Positions 36,101 to 45,603 of a stretch of 64,000 bases of DNA are shown here, piece after piece. The position numbers were made by a program, and so were the translations under genes. The DNA lies in contig NC_092568.1 of the NCBI RefSeq assembly GCF_037975245.1, positions 16,201,001 through 16,265,000 on the forward strand. The letters run 5' to 3'. The DNA is from Apostichopus japonicus. Its lineage: Eukaryota; Echinodermata; Holothuroidea; Aspidochirotida; Stichopodidae. Each line of letters starts with the position of its first letter. Within the stretch, counting starts at the first letter, position 1. Under the pieces are notes generated by a model. It had not been told where the DNA came from and did no database searches. It saw nothing but the letters and a program-made list of their open reading frames with translations.

Positions 36101-38282
36101 ATGAATTAACCATAAGACCACATCTGGTGTTAAGCGGGGGAAAACGAAAGTATTTTCTAGAATTTCCACAAAAATGGAAAAATTAATATTCTATTATAGT
36201 TAAGTGTATAGTAAATAGCCTAACCACTTCGTCGGTTACGGATCTCACGTAACAACAAAAACACAACTTTAATTGTATTTTGCGAAGTTGACGTTCTCTA
36301 CAAGGACATGGAAACAATATTCAGCATTTAATCATGCCAAGTGGCCTAAAACATGGGATTGCAAGGTTTAATTTCATAAAGATGGCCATGCTGTATATAG
36401 GCCTTGATATCGTGCTATGTCTGTATGGTATAGACTGTGCCTCGTGTATCATGGGGAATAAATGGTTTTGTTCATGCGGAGGAGTCAGTTGGCTTGAGGT
36501 CTGTTTTTACTTCCATGGCTTTACTTACCTAAATGTTACAGGGATATTTACCTACTTTTCTTGAACGCCTAAGATAATATTTCGCACAACTTTACCGATC
36601 CTTTACTGACTGACCTAATTAATTCTACAGTGGAGCCAAAATAGTTTACTCCATGAAAAGTTTTTTTTGAAACGTGCCAAAAATGTTAAAAAACAGGTGT
36701 TAGACAGGGGGTTGTTTGGTAAGGTACCTGGTAAAATTTGCAGCACATGTAGCCAGCCTACTGTGATATTTAAGTAGGGTTAAACACTGCAGTTGTAAAC
36801 TGATGTACGTGTAGTGCACGCTGTTCATTGTTACGCAGTCTAGAAACAGGGCTTTGCCGAATGTAGTTTGTTTCATAATATCGACAGTTTTGTAAGGGAA
36901 ATCCATTCAATATTAATTTTATAGCAACGTACGTCTAGTCTGTGAGTACATATCAGTTTTTTGTAAAGCATTGGTGAAATTTTCAGTTGCAAAAACTGAT
37001 CGCCACAGTATTATAGGGCTGGCGACTAGCATTAATTTTTCCAGAAATTCTCATCGCCAGCCGAGAATTGTGGTCGCCAATGCGACCATGGCGACCGTAA
37101 TTGAAAAGGGTTGGTCATACATCGTCAAAAGTATCCACTGAAGCTCAAGTTTTTAATCGACAATGTGTAAAAAGTTATTCACATACTGGGAATGGGGTCG
37201 AAACTGGCCGGGGTTGAGCGGACTTGCCCACAGTGGTTGGGGAAAAGAAAAAACTTTGTTCAACTTTGAATAAAACTTATGAATAAACTTGCATTTGGGT
37301 AACTGTTAATGGTAAGGGATGCATAAAAGTAGTTAGCAAGTACTAGGACTTTTAAGGGCGTGTTCTTGTGTCGTAGATATCTATAAGCAATATTTTCTAA
37401 AAAATTTATGGGGCTCTTATAAAATCAGTCAAATGTGTAGTATTTTCATTCTTGAATTTTTCTCTTTAGGCACTGTTTTACTTTACATTGATTTCCGATA
37501 TCACAGCATACTCATAGCCTATAACATTTTCACAGACACTATGTAAGGGAGTTGTACACCATACAGTAGTATGCATTGCATGTCTAGGCTAGCATATATT
37601 ATGTATACTGTAACTGGTCTACGGTAAAATTTCCCGTCTCGGAATTTGAGTCATTTTGTTGTTGTGTATTAATTATAACTTTCATCAATTGATTTTTCTT
37701 TTGTGCATATTATAGATCTATCACTATAGGCTTCCGTTGCGCTCAAGCCTATGTGTTGTCAGGGGTTATTATAGCAAGGTATTGTCTGTTCCTGTACAGG
37801 TACTTTAAAGTGCATGCTTTAATGGAGGACTGCAGGGACGCAAGTTTTCTGGACGCAAACATTTTTAAGACGTTGCCTCCCACGTTCACAACTTTAAAAT
37901 CCAAGTAACAACACTGGGGCAGTCAGATGTTTCATTGCTTCGAGAACGAGCACAGAATGTGCAATGTAACAAGAATTTGTAACTGACAACTTCTCGAGGG
38001 TATGGAAGTAAACACAGACATGACAATGAAGTGGTTTTAGCATAAACATTCCCAATGTTCTTGTTCATGTAAAGCTTGTGGCTTCAACATCCTGGATGAA
38101 GCTTTCACACAAACAGCAATGTCACTCACCATTTAAACTAAAACATTAAAGTTAATACCAGACACAACTACTCAGCAAAGAGCACAGTCTTGTAAGATAC
38201 AAACCTTGGCTATCAGGCGGGGCATTTTGTAGCGATAGTAAGGATCCTTGACATTTCCGTTGACATTGATATACTCGCCCAT
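21028..38282 (-). CDS. EIF5: Eukaryotic translation initiation factor 5 (eIF5), nine coding exons
   Basis: eIF5 is the GTPase-activating protein for eIF2 in the cytoplasmic 43S/48S complex, and its C-terminal HEAT (W2) domain bridges eIF2-beta, eIF1 and eIF3. Joined exons: 38205-38282, 30357-30438, 29254-29426, 28264-28479, 27544-27702, 24536-24697, 22774-22941, 21804-21929, 21028-21135. They give 1272 nt in one frame, 423 residues (human eIF5 is about 431). All introns are GT-AG. Visible hallmarks: YYRYKMPRL with the arginine finger at Arg17; [20 protein letters not shown]; a zinc ribbon with Cys101, Cys104, Cys122 and Cys125; a charged linker; W2 blocks [12 protein letters not shown] and [20 protein letters not shown] followed by an acidic tail ending DEIDIDDI. 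The start codon context is strong (A at -3, G at +4). No missing key residue or frameshift was seen. Confidence 0.98.
21116..21150 (-). repeat. 20-bp tandem duplication of the last eIF5 acceptor site
   Basis: CTTTTCAAACCGCAG occurs twice on the minus strand (21136-21150 and 21116-21130) with a 20-bp period. The first AG keeps the frame. Use of the second would shift the frame. Confidence 0.9.
21300..21725. repeat. 161-bp imperfect tandem repeat in eIF5 intron 8
   Basis: ACACAATGACCTACT recurs at 21406 and 21567, with matching flanks such as CACCTGATGAACTACT and GGCTGCAAGATGACA. There are two to three degenerate copies, built from a shorter TGACCTGATGAACTACTG-like motif. Confidence 0.8.
21804..21929 (-). 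CDS. EIF5: eIF5 coding exon 8
   Basis: 126 nt, acceptor TTGCAG/CCT, donor GAG/GTAAGA, phase 0 at both ends. Encodes [12 protein letters not shown] and KWLKEAEED and the first acidic run. Confidence 0.95.
22774..22941 (-). CDS. EIF5: eIF5 coding exon 7
   Basis: 168 nt, acceptor CTAG/CTC, donor AAG/GTCAGT, phase 0 at both ends. Encodes [15 protein letters not shown] and [15 protein letters not shown]. The donor is weaker than the others (GTCAGT). Confidence 0.94.
23306..23965. repeat. 335-bp tandem duplication in eIF5 intron 6
   Basis: TCAAGTGGCATTACTGC begins at 23306 and again at 23641. The copies agree almost throughout and differ mainly in the length of a poly-C run. Both contain the poly-C/CCACCCACC tract. 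Confidence 0.92.
23982..24445. repeat. Direct repeat copy A (eIF5 intron 6)
   Basis: About 464 bp, starting ATGTAATGGTTGAAAATT and ending CATTTTTTCAA. It is near-identical to 25071-25524 on the other side of exon 6. Confidence 0.92.
24536..24697 (-). CDS. EIF5: eIF5 coding exon 6
   Basis: 162 nt, acceptor TTCTTCAG/AAA, donor CGT/GTAAGT, phase 0 at both ends. Encodes W2-domain helices including [19 protein letters not shown] and KLYRNHFLR. It is flanked by ~460-bp direct repeats in both introns. Confidence 0.95.
25071..25524. repeat. Direct repeat copy B (eIF5 intron 5)
   Basis: About 454 bp and the same orientation as copy A at 23982-24445. Small differences (for example AATGCAGCACTG against AATGTAGTACTG) show that it is a real duplication, not an exact recent copy. 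Confidence 0.92.
26090..27060. repeat. ~43-bp minisatellite in eIF5 intron 5, roughly 22 copies
   Basis: The core is CATATGATACTGTCACATG followed by TTAGCTAATGACCTCCC. Variant units (GTATATGGTACTGTCAC with TTATCTAATGACC, and the shorter TACATATGATACTGTC) recur in a fixed order, so the array has a higher-order period of about 125-170 bp. Degenerate relatives extend from about 25920 to 27215. Confidence 0.93.
27544..27702 (-). CDS. EIF5: eIF5 coding exon 5
   Basis: 159 nt, acceptor TTTCAG/GAG, donor AAG/GTGAGA, phase 0 at both ends. Encodes the acidic EDDDDGEW stretch and the start of the C-terminal HEAT region, ending TFFDYVK. Confidence 0.95.
28034..28051. repeat. Poly-C tract in eIF5 intron 4
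   Basis: A run of about 18 C. Similar tracts occur at 23527, 28905, 50757 and 50896. Confidence 0.9.
28264..28479 (-). CDS. EIF5: eIF5 coding exon 4
   Basis: 216 nt, acceptor TTCACAG/AAA, donor GTG/GTGAGT, phase 0 at both ends. Carries the second zinc-ribbon pair CKAC followed by [12 protein letters not shown], then the Lys/Glu-rich linker. An open frame continues past the donor to 28018, but it is intron read-through. Confidence 0.95.
29254..29426 (-). CDS. EIF5: eIF5 coding exon 3
   Basis: 173 nt, acceptor TTACAG/AT, donor CTA/GTATGT. Encodes [19 protein letters not shown] and the first zinc-ribbon pair CPDC, ending NPETDL in phase 0. Confidence 0.96.
30357..30438 (-). CDS. EIF5: eIF5 coding exon 2
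   Basis: 82 nt, acceptor TTTTTAG/GTGGAG, donor ACGT/GTAAG. Encodes [19 protein letters not shown] and the start of the RPPTY segment, and leaves in phase 1. The one-base split fixes the Tyr codon (T + AT) matching RPPTYP of known eIF5. Confidence 0.95.
31190..32945. repeat. Macrosatellite in eIF5 intron 1, alternating 86/82-bp units (~168-bp dimer)
   Basis: About 18 to 20 units. Type A has TGCTGGGGTTGATGAATTGT and GATCTAGCTGAGCAGTGTAG. Type B has TACTGGGGTTGATGAATTAT and CTTAATCGAGCTGCTGTAG. They alternate for much of the array, which gives a dimer of about 168 bp. The outer units are more degenerate, as expected for an array that homogenises from the middle. Confidence 0.93.
32946..35230 (-). 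other. eIF5 intron 1, non-repetitive part
   Basis: Plain AT-rich intron sequence. Open frames at 32846-33347 on the minus strand are not like any known family. No element ends were recognised. Confidence 0.5.
35238..35417. repeat. Direct repeat, two ~52-bp copies
   Basis: GACTTAGTTTGGTGTTAGGC, with its flanks, occurs in two copies about 128 bp apart (35238-35290 and 35366-35417). The second copy is cut at its 3' end by the inverted-repeat element beginning at 35418. Confidence 0.8.
35418..37113. mobile_element. Non-autonomous DNA element, 1.7 kb, CAACCCTTTT ends
   Basis: The left end CAACCCTTTTAAATT (35418) is inverted at the right end as AATTGAAAAGGGTTG (to 37113). Both subterminal regions carry repeated GTCGCCA/TGGCGAC motifs (about eight in total), several forming hairpins such as GGTCGCCA...TGGCGACC at 37072-37096. 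Such subterminal clusters are typical of transposase-binding sites. No transposase frame was found, and I see no convincing target duplication. It lies in eIF5 intron 1. Confidence 0.6.
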
Positions 38283-38463
38283 CTTGATGGTATAGTTCTC
38301 GACTGGTTTTTACTTTTACAATTGAGCTTGTGTCGTTTCCTGACAAGCAGATAAGGAAGAGCGATCCGTTCCTCGGTAAAAGACATAAACCTTAACGGAT
38401 GATGTTTTCTATGCCTAGAGACCGCCTTGTGGCGCTGAAAGTAGGCTTCTATGGAAGATGGAT
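38205..38463 (-). CDS. EIF5: eIF5 exon with start codon and 181 nt of 5' UTR
   Basis: The acceptor TTCTGTTTACAG at 38464-38465 and donor GCCAAG/GTTTGT at 38205 bound this exon. Coding occupies 38205-38282 (26 codons, ending PRLIAK, phase 0). The remaining 38283-38463 is 5' UTR and contains a single upstream ATG at 38386-38384. At least one more non-coding exon must lie upstream. Confidence 0.85.
38213..38386 (-). promoter_or_regulatory. Upstream ORF overlapping the eIF5 start codon (57 codons)
   Basis: The only upstream ATG in this 5' UTR exon opens a 57-codon frame. It passes over the main ATG (38282-38280) in a different frame and stops at the TGA at 38215-38213, inside coding exon 1. Its start context is poor (U at -3, U at +4), while the main start is strong (AAG ATG G). 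Overlapping uORFs with weak starts are the known means of eIF5 autoregulation in other animals: excess eIF5 relaxes start selection, the uORF is used, and eIF5 synthesis drops. The frame is seen directly. Its function here is inferred. Confidence 0.65.
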
Positions 38464-39729
38464 CTGTAAACAGAAAAGATTAAGAGGTGAGGTCACACAC
38501 TGACATGAGAGCTTTTCAATGATAACTTTTCCATGCATTTTCATTGTTCTCAGAAACGGTAGTAGTAAAAACTTAGGATAATAGTTTTCCATAATTTTAC
38601 ATCACTTTTGAACTACAATTTGAAGCTATTGTTCATAGGGTTCAAGTCTACCAACAAAAAAAAAAAGTTTAACCAAAGTTGATGTTCATATCATTTTAGC
38701 TTCTATCACTAAAATAATTGAAAAATCGATGACTAGAAACTCTTTACTTGTGTATGGAAGTGCAAAAATGAAGCAGTTTGGCATTCATCGTGAGATTTGT
38801 TTTTGTGAGCATTTTGGGAAGCTACTTGTTTGTCCGACAACTTCAAAGGTTATTTGGTCCTTCAAACCAAATTTCAAAATCAAACCTCTCTACAGCAAGA
38901 AGAACCAACTGAGTCTACAAATAAGAAAGATCTATGATCAAAGCTTGTACTGATTTAATTGCTCTTTTCTTTTTACTATCACTTTGCTAACTCTACATTT
39001 TGCAATAAACTTGTCACAATGTGATTGACCATAATTAACACTTTAAGGACAGATCTGGTTCCTGAGAAAGAATTTTTTCACTATTATACAGCTGCAAGTT
39101 GCAATCTTTCGATACAACACTCACAACATTTCTATTACAGAGATTTCTGGTTGAATATAGTCGGTTGCTTTTTCAGTGATTTGATCGGTTAATAGTCCCT
39201 TTCAATTGTCTGCAAACATTCTTGGATCTTCCATTCACCCATTGAAAAAACTGTTTCAGAAACTCTACTAGTTGTAAAGTTAACTGTAAATGCAATGTTA
39301 GTGGCAAGGGCTATCATATGTGTGCAAACAATATAGCAACTTATTCTCGTTTTGCATTTTGGACAAGAAATACCCATGGTTGGAAGCTGCCATTTATTGT
39401 CTTAGCGATTGTCATGTAACATGTGAACAATCCTTCTTATCACAAATGATGTGAGTTTGGACTGTTTATGTTTGAAATTTTTGTACAAGCTAGCATTTCC
39501 AATAATGACTACTAGATGACTACATAATTTGAGTTGAATGTTGGTTCTCTCTGCTTTGGGAGTTAGGCCTAAATAAATAACCAAATAAATAGTACATTAT
39601 TTGACCATGTGGTCCAGTTATCTTCTGGGCAGAAATGGCACATACCTCATTCATATAAGATATGAACGGAGGTAGTTAATTGATGCTTGCCATTTTGAAC
39701 CAAGATTGCTTTCAAAGGTATTAACATAT

Positions 39730-42209
39730 GGGCAATTCCATGGTAACGGAAGGACATTGGGACTAATTTTCTGACATTTAAACAAGTATATCATGAATAT
39801 CCCCATTAATTACAACAAATCATTGTCATCATTGACTAGCTATAACTACGTTCTTCAATTTTCACATATTTTTTTTTCCACAAACCCTTCCTATTTTTGA
39901 AATATGAATATTAATGAGGTCGGTAACGGAAGGACAGCAAACGGACAAGGGTTTTCACACGTCTTGAGTTTATTGTAAAACTCTGTGAATTCTATGGAGT
40001 AATATTATTTTAGAGATGAGAAATGTTATCCCAATACTGTTTCCTATACTGTACCACTTTCCATTCTGAAATTATTGCTTTGGTTTTCTAGAAATATTGT
40101 GCTAATTAAAGTTAAATTTGGTAACGGAAGGAAGGTAACGGAAGGACAAAATGTCCACTCAGTTACAGTGTGCAAAGAAGAGTATATCACATGTTGACAC
40201 AATAATAAAATTGTCAGAACCAACATTCCAATGTGAACTATAACAATGCATTGACCATCAAAAGCAAAAATATGGAAGTTACTTCTAATTATCAACTAAT
40301 CACATTATGTTAATTAACTGTAGGTCAATAACTGAAAAAGTGAAACTGAAAAAGTTGAAGCAACTATCACTATATTCAACTGAATTTATTCTAAAATGAT
40401 AATTAACTGAAGCTGGAGTCCTACTACTTTAGAAATAATCACCTGCTTATTAATGGGAAGTGATTGTATCTAAAAGTACAAACAAACAGTAGTTTTTAAC
40501 TGTATATATATTTGTTTTTTCTACATGAGTATCTAGAAACAATATTTCAGTTATCAACTATCACATGGAGGCAGTTAAACATGGGTTCATTTATTTCATT
40601 CCTAAAGCAGAGGTTCCTGATCTTCAATTCTTCGTTAATAATGGGTGCTAATTAGCATAATTTTGATGTCACACACGTGACCAAAATAACGCAAAAGTTT
40701 TCATAAAAAGTAACTGATGTGTCTTATGATGTCCACACTTGATATGCAACCGTTCTTGGTGCAGACTGTTACTGTAGTTCTGCAAAATATCCAGTCAAAT
40801 AATTATTCCTGCGATTAATTAATAGCCTCTTATTAGTCCTCACACACGTGACCGATGATCACGTGTGTGACATTTATCCATGAAAATGCAGAATGTCACA
40901 CACGTGACCCAACAATGTCACACACGTGACCCTCCAAATCATGGCAGTAAAACTGTATCAAAGTAATTCCTGTGGAATATCAACATCAGTGCTGTTCTGT
41001 GGTCATTACTAGAGTCAACATTTGCACTGAAAATTGCATACGCAAAATTCAGAATGTCACACACGTGACCCAACAATGTCACAGACGTGACCAGATTTTT
41101 TTAGCTTATGTAGTATTATGCTAATTTTAAGAAGTGAAATATTGAGGTGAAATGTCTTGTAAGAATAGAAACACATTAAGGTAGAAACATGAGAAATTAG
41201 GGTTATTCAGCCCTGTTAAAAACTGAGGAAATTGCCAATGTTTTTTGAGCAAAAAAGCCAGTTTCATTTCACGTCACACACGTGACCGACCTTTATATGA
41301 CCTCTGCCAGCACATGAATGTTCTGAATTTGGCTAAGCTATATGGTTTTGTGAAAGAGTCCCCTATTGCATACTTAAGTACTTCAATCAACCTAACTTTC
41401 TTTACCTAAAAGTAGTTAATTAGTGGTAAAATGCAAATCTCCCCATTTTTCAGTCACAGACGTGACCGAGAATGGCTCTACCATGGAATTGTCCCTTACA
41501 GTAGTAGATATAAACATCACTCTCAGATCCAACAACTCCCACAGGATGCTGTATACAATATATATGTATGCATGAAATGATATTTACTTTTAATCAAGGC
41601 AAATGACTCAATTCTCTGACTGGAAAAACAAAATTGTCTTTCCGTTACTGTCCTTCCGTTACCAAAATGGTAACGGAAAGACAGGTTTTAATCAATCATA
41701 ATGAACAAACGAAGAGGACCAGGGTGAAACTAATTATTTCATTTTGTTGGCCAATCTAAACTTGCTTTGAAGATGAACTTTCATATTAATCATGCTGCAA
41801 CTTTTCCTGAAAAACTAAAAAAAGTTATATTTTCGGTAACGGAAGGACATTTCAAATGGCAAATATACCGAAGGCCACTGAAGCGGAACCAATGAGGAAA
41901 AGGGGCGAAAATATTATCCATTCAGTTTTCCATGATCTATACTCTCACATGGTAGTGGCTGATATCATTTATATACTCGCTATCAATGAGCAGTGACGAA
42001 TAGTTTTTATTACCAATCATCCAATTTTCTGTATCAACTCATGAATATTCAATTACCCATATATTTTCATTCCAAAATGCATGAAAATTGCATTTCTGAA
42101 CCTGATTCTGGAAAATATGGACTCTTAGCTTTCATTTGACACCAAATTTACTATTGTCACACACTTTTAATTTTTTGGGTATCATGTCCACTTTCTCATG
42201 GAATTGCCC
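39730..42209. mobile_element. 2.48-kb inverted-repeat element with two internal motif families
   Basis: The ends GGGCAATTCCATG (39730) and CATGGAATTGCCC (to 42209) are perfect inverted repeats, flanked on both sides by ATAT. A degenerate internal copy of the end (CCATGGAATTGTCCC) lies at 41481-41495. Inside, GGTAACGGAAGGACA occurs about eight times in both orientations near both ends, and GTCACACACGTGACC about nine times in the middle. No long open frame or recognisable transposase is present. I take it for a non-autonomous transposon, but the superfamily is not determined. Confidence 0.7.
40668..41467. repeat. Dispersed GTCACACACGTGACC motif array
   Basis: Copies at 40668, 40839, 40859 (inverted), 40895, 40917, 41056, 41078, 41273 and 41453. 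Two of them have an A to G change (CACAGACGTG). A pair spaced by 22 bp occurs twice (40895/40917 and 41056/41078). Every copy keeps the ACGTGA half of an E-box. Confidence 0.85.
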
Positions 42210-42917
42210 ATATACTGTGATGGGAATGGGATCTAAACAGAACACCATTGGGGTTGCCAAGTGGATGTAGAAAAGGGAAATTACATACAACTGAAGAACA
42301 ATGTGGCAAAGTGAAACTGTTCATGGTAAATAAGCGCACATGAATTGGTCAAATTTATGTCAGCATATTTAACTGGAGCTTTGTCTTCCACTGTTGTGCT
42401 GTAGGCCTAAATAATCATAGGGCTCCTCACTGGTTTTTACAGAATTTAACTGCAAGGATACCTGCTTTCATGATAACTTGACAGTCAATTTGTTGCTGTG
42501 TCTTAGTCATAGTTTACACATTTTAACTTATTCATGATACTAACGTAGCGGCGTAATTTGACACCACTCCTGTTTCCATTAATTGATAGCGCCCTCAATT
42601 TACCCTTGTAGTATAGCTAGTTCAAACTTACACCACTTTGACTTTCGACTTTGACCGCTCAACATGACAAGCTAACAATTACGTTAATCGCCTTATTATG
42701 GAGATGTGCTATTAATGAATTGTGTTTTTGCAGGCATGGGGATATTTCAAAACGTACCTTTAAGTTGCCACCCACAATTTAACTTATTGACAGACTAGCA
42801 AAACACAAGCCCAGGTGGTTAAGTTAGATCAAGCAGTTGGAAGAACATTGGTACATCAGCCTGTAGGGCTAGCTTAGGCCTACATCATACTTGAAAACGG
42901 AAGCCGTGTCATTCGGC

Positions 42918-43222
42918 CATCGGTACATTCCGCCATAGAAAATGTGCTCTTTCCGCCATAGAAAAAGTGCCATTCGGACATGTTATTCTGATGGCAGTAA
43001 AGCACTTTTGTATGGTGGAAAGAGCACATTATTGTGGGTGCACTGTAGGCCTATATGCATTGTATATTGCTTCGCTCTACACTACCTAGGCCCGCATAAT
43101 CCACAGCAATGGTCATTTAAATCATTCCTGTGTAAAATCCATTCCTAAAATGTACCTTCCCTCCATAGGTTTTGAGGTTTCCGCCATGGCAGAAAGGAAT
43201 GAAACCGATGGCGGAATGGTAC
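42918..43222. repeat. Nested inverted repeats (foldback)
   Basis: Arms of about 30 bp at 42941-42971 and 43000-43030 (AATGTGCTCTTTCC and its complement) with about three mismatches surround a 28-bp loop. An outer pair, CATCGGTACATTCCGCCAT at 42918 and its complement at 43206-43222, encloses them. The motif CCGCCAT recurs throughout. The sequence can fold into a long hairpin. Confidence 0.75.
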
Positions 43223-43773
43223 AGTGGTATGTACCTATGGAGGAATGGCACTGGAATCCTTGAAAACTACTTTCCTCATAAATTTTTAATGCGTATCTTT
43301 AATCCAGTCGTAGTGTACAATTGGTTTGTTGTGTTATCACTTTTAAGCTACTTGAAAACAATTGGTATTGCTCACCATGCCGGATAGGCTATTACTACTA
43401 CTAGTCATAGCCTCACTCTATAGGCTAGAACTGTAATTAGTTAGACTTGTTATAGTTATACTACTGTAGTACTAGTAAGGCCTTACTTAAGTTAGTGAGT
43501 GAATGGTCTAATTTATTCGTACCTATCAATCCACAAAAAGACATAAACACTTTTGGTGTGGGGTGGTTCAAGCGATAAAAAATGTCCGGCTGCGAATGTC
43601 TACCCCGTTCAGCACTCTTATAATAGCGGAACTGACTGGATGGAATCCTGACTTTGGAAGTAGGACTCGGTCTCGGAATATGCCTCGATCAATGGCTAGG
43701 ATAATGATGTAATAGTAACACCACGCTCAGCACAGTGGTAGGCTACTTGATGAGTCGCGCTTAGCAATATGGT

Positions 43774-44100
43774 ACCTTCTCCAAGAGATGATCCCAGCTT
43801 TCTGAAATGGAAAGAGAATGAACGTTTCAATATCACTGTAATTTTTTTTTACAAAAACATACCCCTCATGATATGGTTTTGTGTAAGGCAATGAGAAAAA
43901 GAGAAAATATCTTACATAAAATCTATTTTATCTTGGGAAAACGACGCTGGTTCGCTGTGTTTTGTCACTGTCGAACTCGTTGATATGTATGTTCGTGATG
44001 AAAAGAAGTGCGTACATGTGCAATAAAACCCGATGGCGCTAAGTAAAAACAGACATTACGTTCTTTTTGTGTTGGCTGTACAAAATCAGTACAGTACTAA
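43774..44100 (-). promoter_or_regulatory. Possible first exon(s) and promoter of eIF5
   Basis: The spliced start-codon exon of eIF5 needs an upstream non-coding exon. Candidates on the minus strand are a segment with acceptor ATTTCAG and donor GAAG/GTACCA (about 43774-43802) and a donor TTTAT/GTAAGATA at 43916 preceded by less AT-rich sequence. Neither is decisive. cDNA would settle it. Confidence 0.15.
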
Positions 44101-45600
44101 CATTCTCAGGTGAGATTCACAACCGCACAGTACAGTAGGGCCACAGGGGGTCTATACTTCGGTTTTCTCGGCTTCATTTTTCGGAAGGTGTAAAAACCAC
44201 GGAAGGCACGACACTCAGACGCAGATCATGAGACCTTAAATTCAACCACAGGTTCAACCACTTCATTTACAGTTAAATTCGGGAGACCATTGAGCTCTCT
44301 GTCCCTCTCTCTCTCTACTTATAACTACGCAACTTAACCTATCTTCTATGTTTACAAGTATTTACAAACTATTTACAAGAATGACCCGACACAGGTCTTA
44401 TATTCTAACTAGTTTAAGTCAAGAAAGTCTCTCTTATTTCATCCTAGAACCTACCCATTTTTATAACGTGAAAGGCCGCCTTTCAAAAACTACGTGATTG
44501 ATATATATGTTAGCATTTCGCAATACTAACAAGATATTAGGCAAAACATATTGTTCAGGAATGAAGTCTTATCGTTTTAGCATTGCACAATATGTTCATA
44601 TTTGTATATTTTGTCATGCTAACAGTCTTGGTAACATGACTCAATACACTAAAGTTTAATAAAGGCTCTCCTGCTATATGAACAAATTGGTTTCAGGCAA
44701 CCATAAACCTGTTATACCAACTTGCAGCCGAAAGTGAGACTGGTTTCTCGCAAATATAACTACTGTGTATTTACATTTCAACGTATGAAGTCAATGATCC
44801 CGAACAGTTTTATTTCTTGTCACAGGGTAAAGTGACAGTTTTCGCAATTGATCATTACACACATTTTCATGTTAGGATTTCATATCAAGTCTCTGTGAAT
44901 AGCACATCGTCACACTACACACATCAATCAAAATACGCCCTTGACAATTTTTCCTTTCGTCATATCTCAGCATCCTATTAATCGATCTCAGGCTGAATTA
45001 GTAGGCCTACCGTAAATAAACTTATTCGTCAAACCACTACCGTATTTTTTTTTAATTCATGATAACGACTGTTTAGAACTGGATTTTGTGGGGGAAATTA
45101 GGCTGAAAACTATAATTCTGACGAAGTTACCGCTCAATTAATTCGTCTATACAATTGTATACAATCCAATTGAGGGGTTTTCAATAGAAAGCAACATTAA
45201 ATTCCTTTAACACGAAACTCACTATTTTCACAAGTCTCAGATAACAAAAGATGATTAAGTTCTATATCCACTGATAAATGCAAGGTGTTTTTATGTAGAT
45301 AAATGCAAGGTGATTGTTTGGAAATTAAGAACCGGCGTCTTTTTCTACTGTTAAATGACAAGCCTTGTTAGACTTGCAGAATATTTGGCTTTATTCAACA
45401 CCTAATTATATTCCGGCCATTTGATTGGTCAATTGCTCGTCGATTGCAAACAAAATCCGCTCTATTGCACTCTATGAAATAGAACCATGTGTTATACTTT
45501 TTTGATAGCACTTTTTTCAATGGTAAGAGAGCAGAGAAACCTGTCTGTTCAAAACGATCTGATGAGTGCATTTTACATCCAATTATATCCAAATTTGAAG
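44101..45600. other. Intergenic stretch, nothing recognised
   Basis: AT-rich DNA with only chance open frames and no array or element ends that I could pair. A short CT microsatellite lies near 44305. Confidence 0.5.
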
Positions 45601-45603
45601 GTG

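Noticed and set aside
40668-41467. CRISPR-like reading of the regularly occurring GTCACACACGTGACC motif
   Set aside because: Spacing is irregular, one copy is inverted, the host is an animal, and the motif lies inside an inverted-repeat element.
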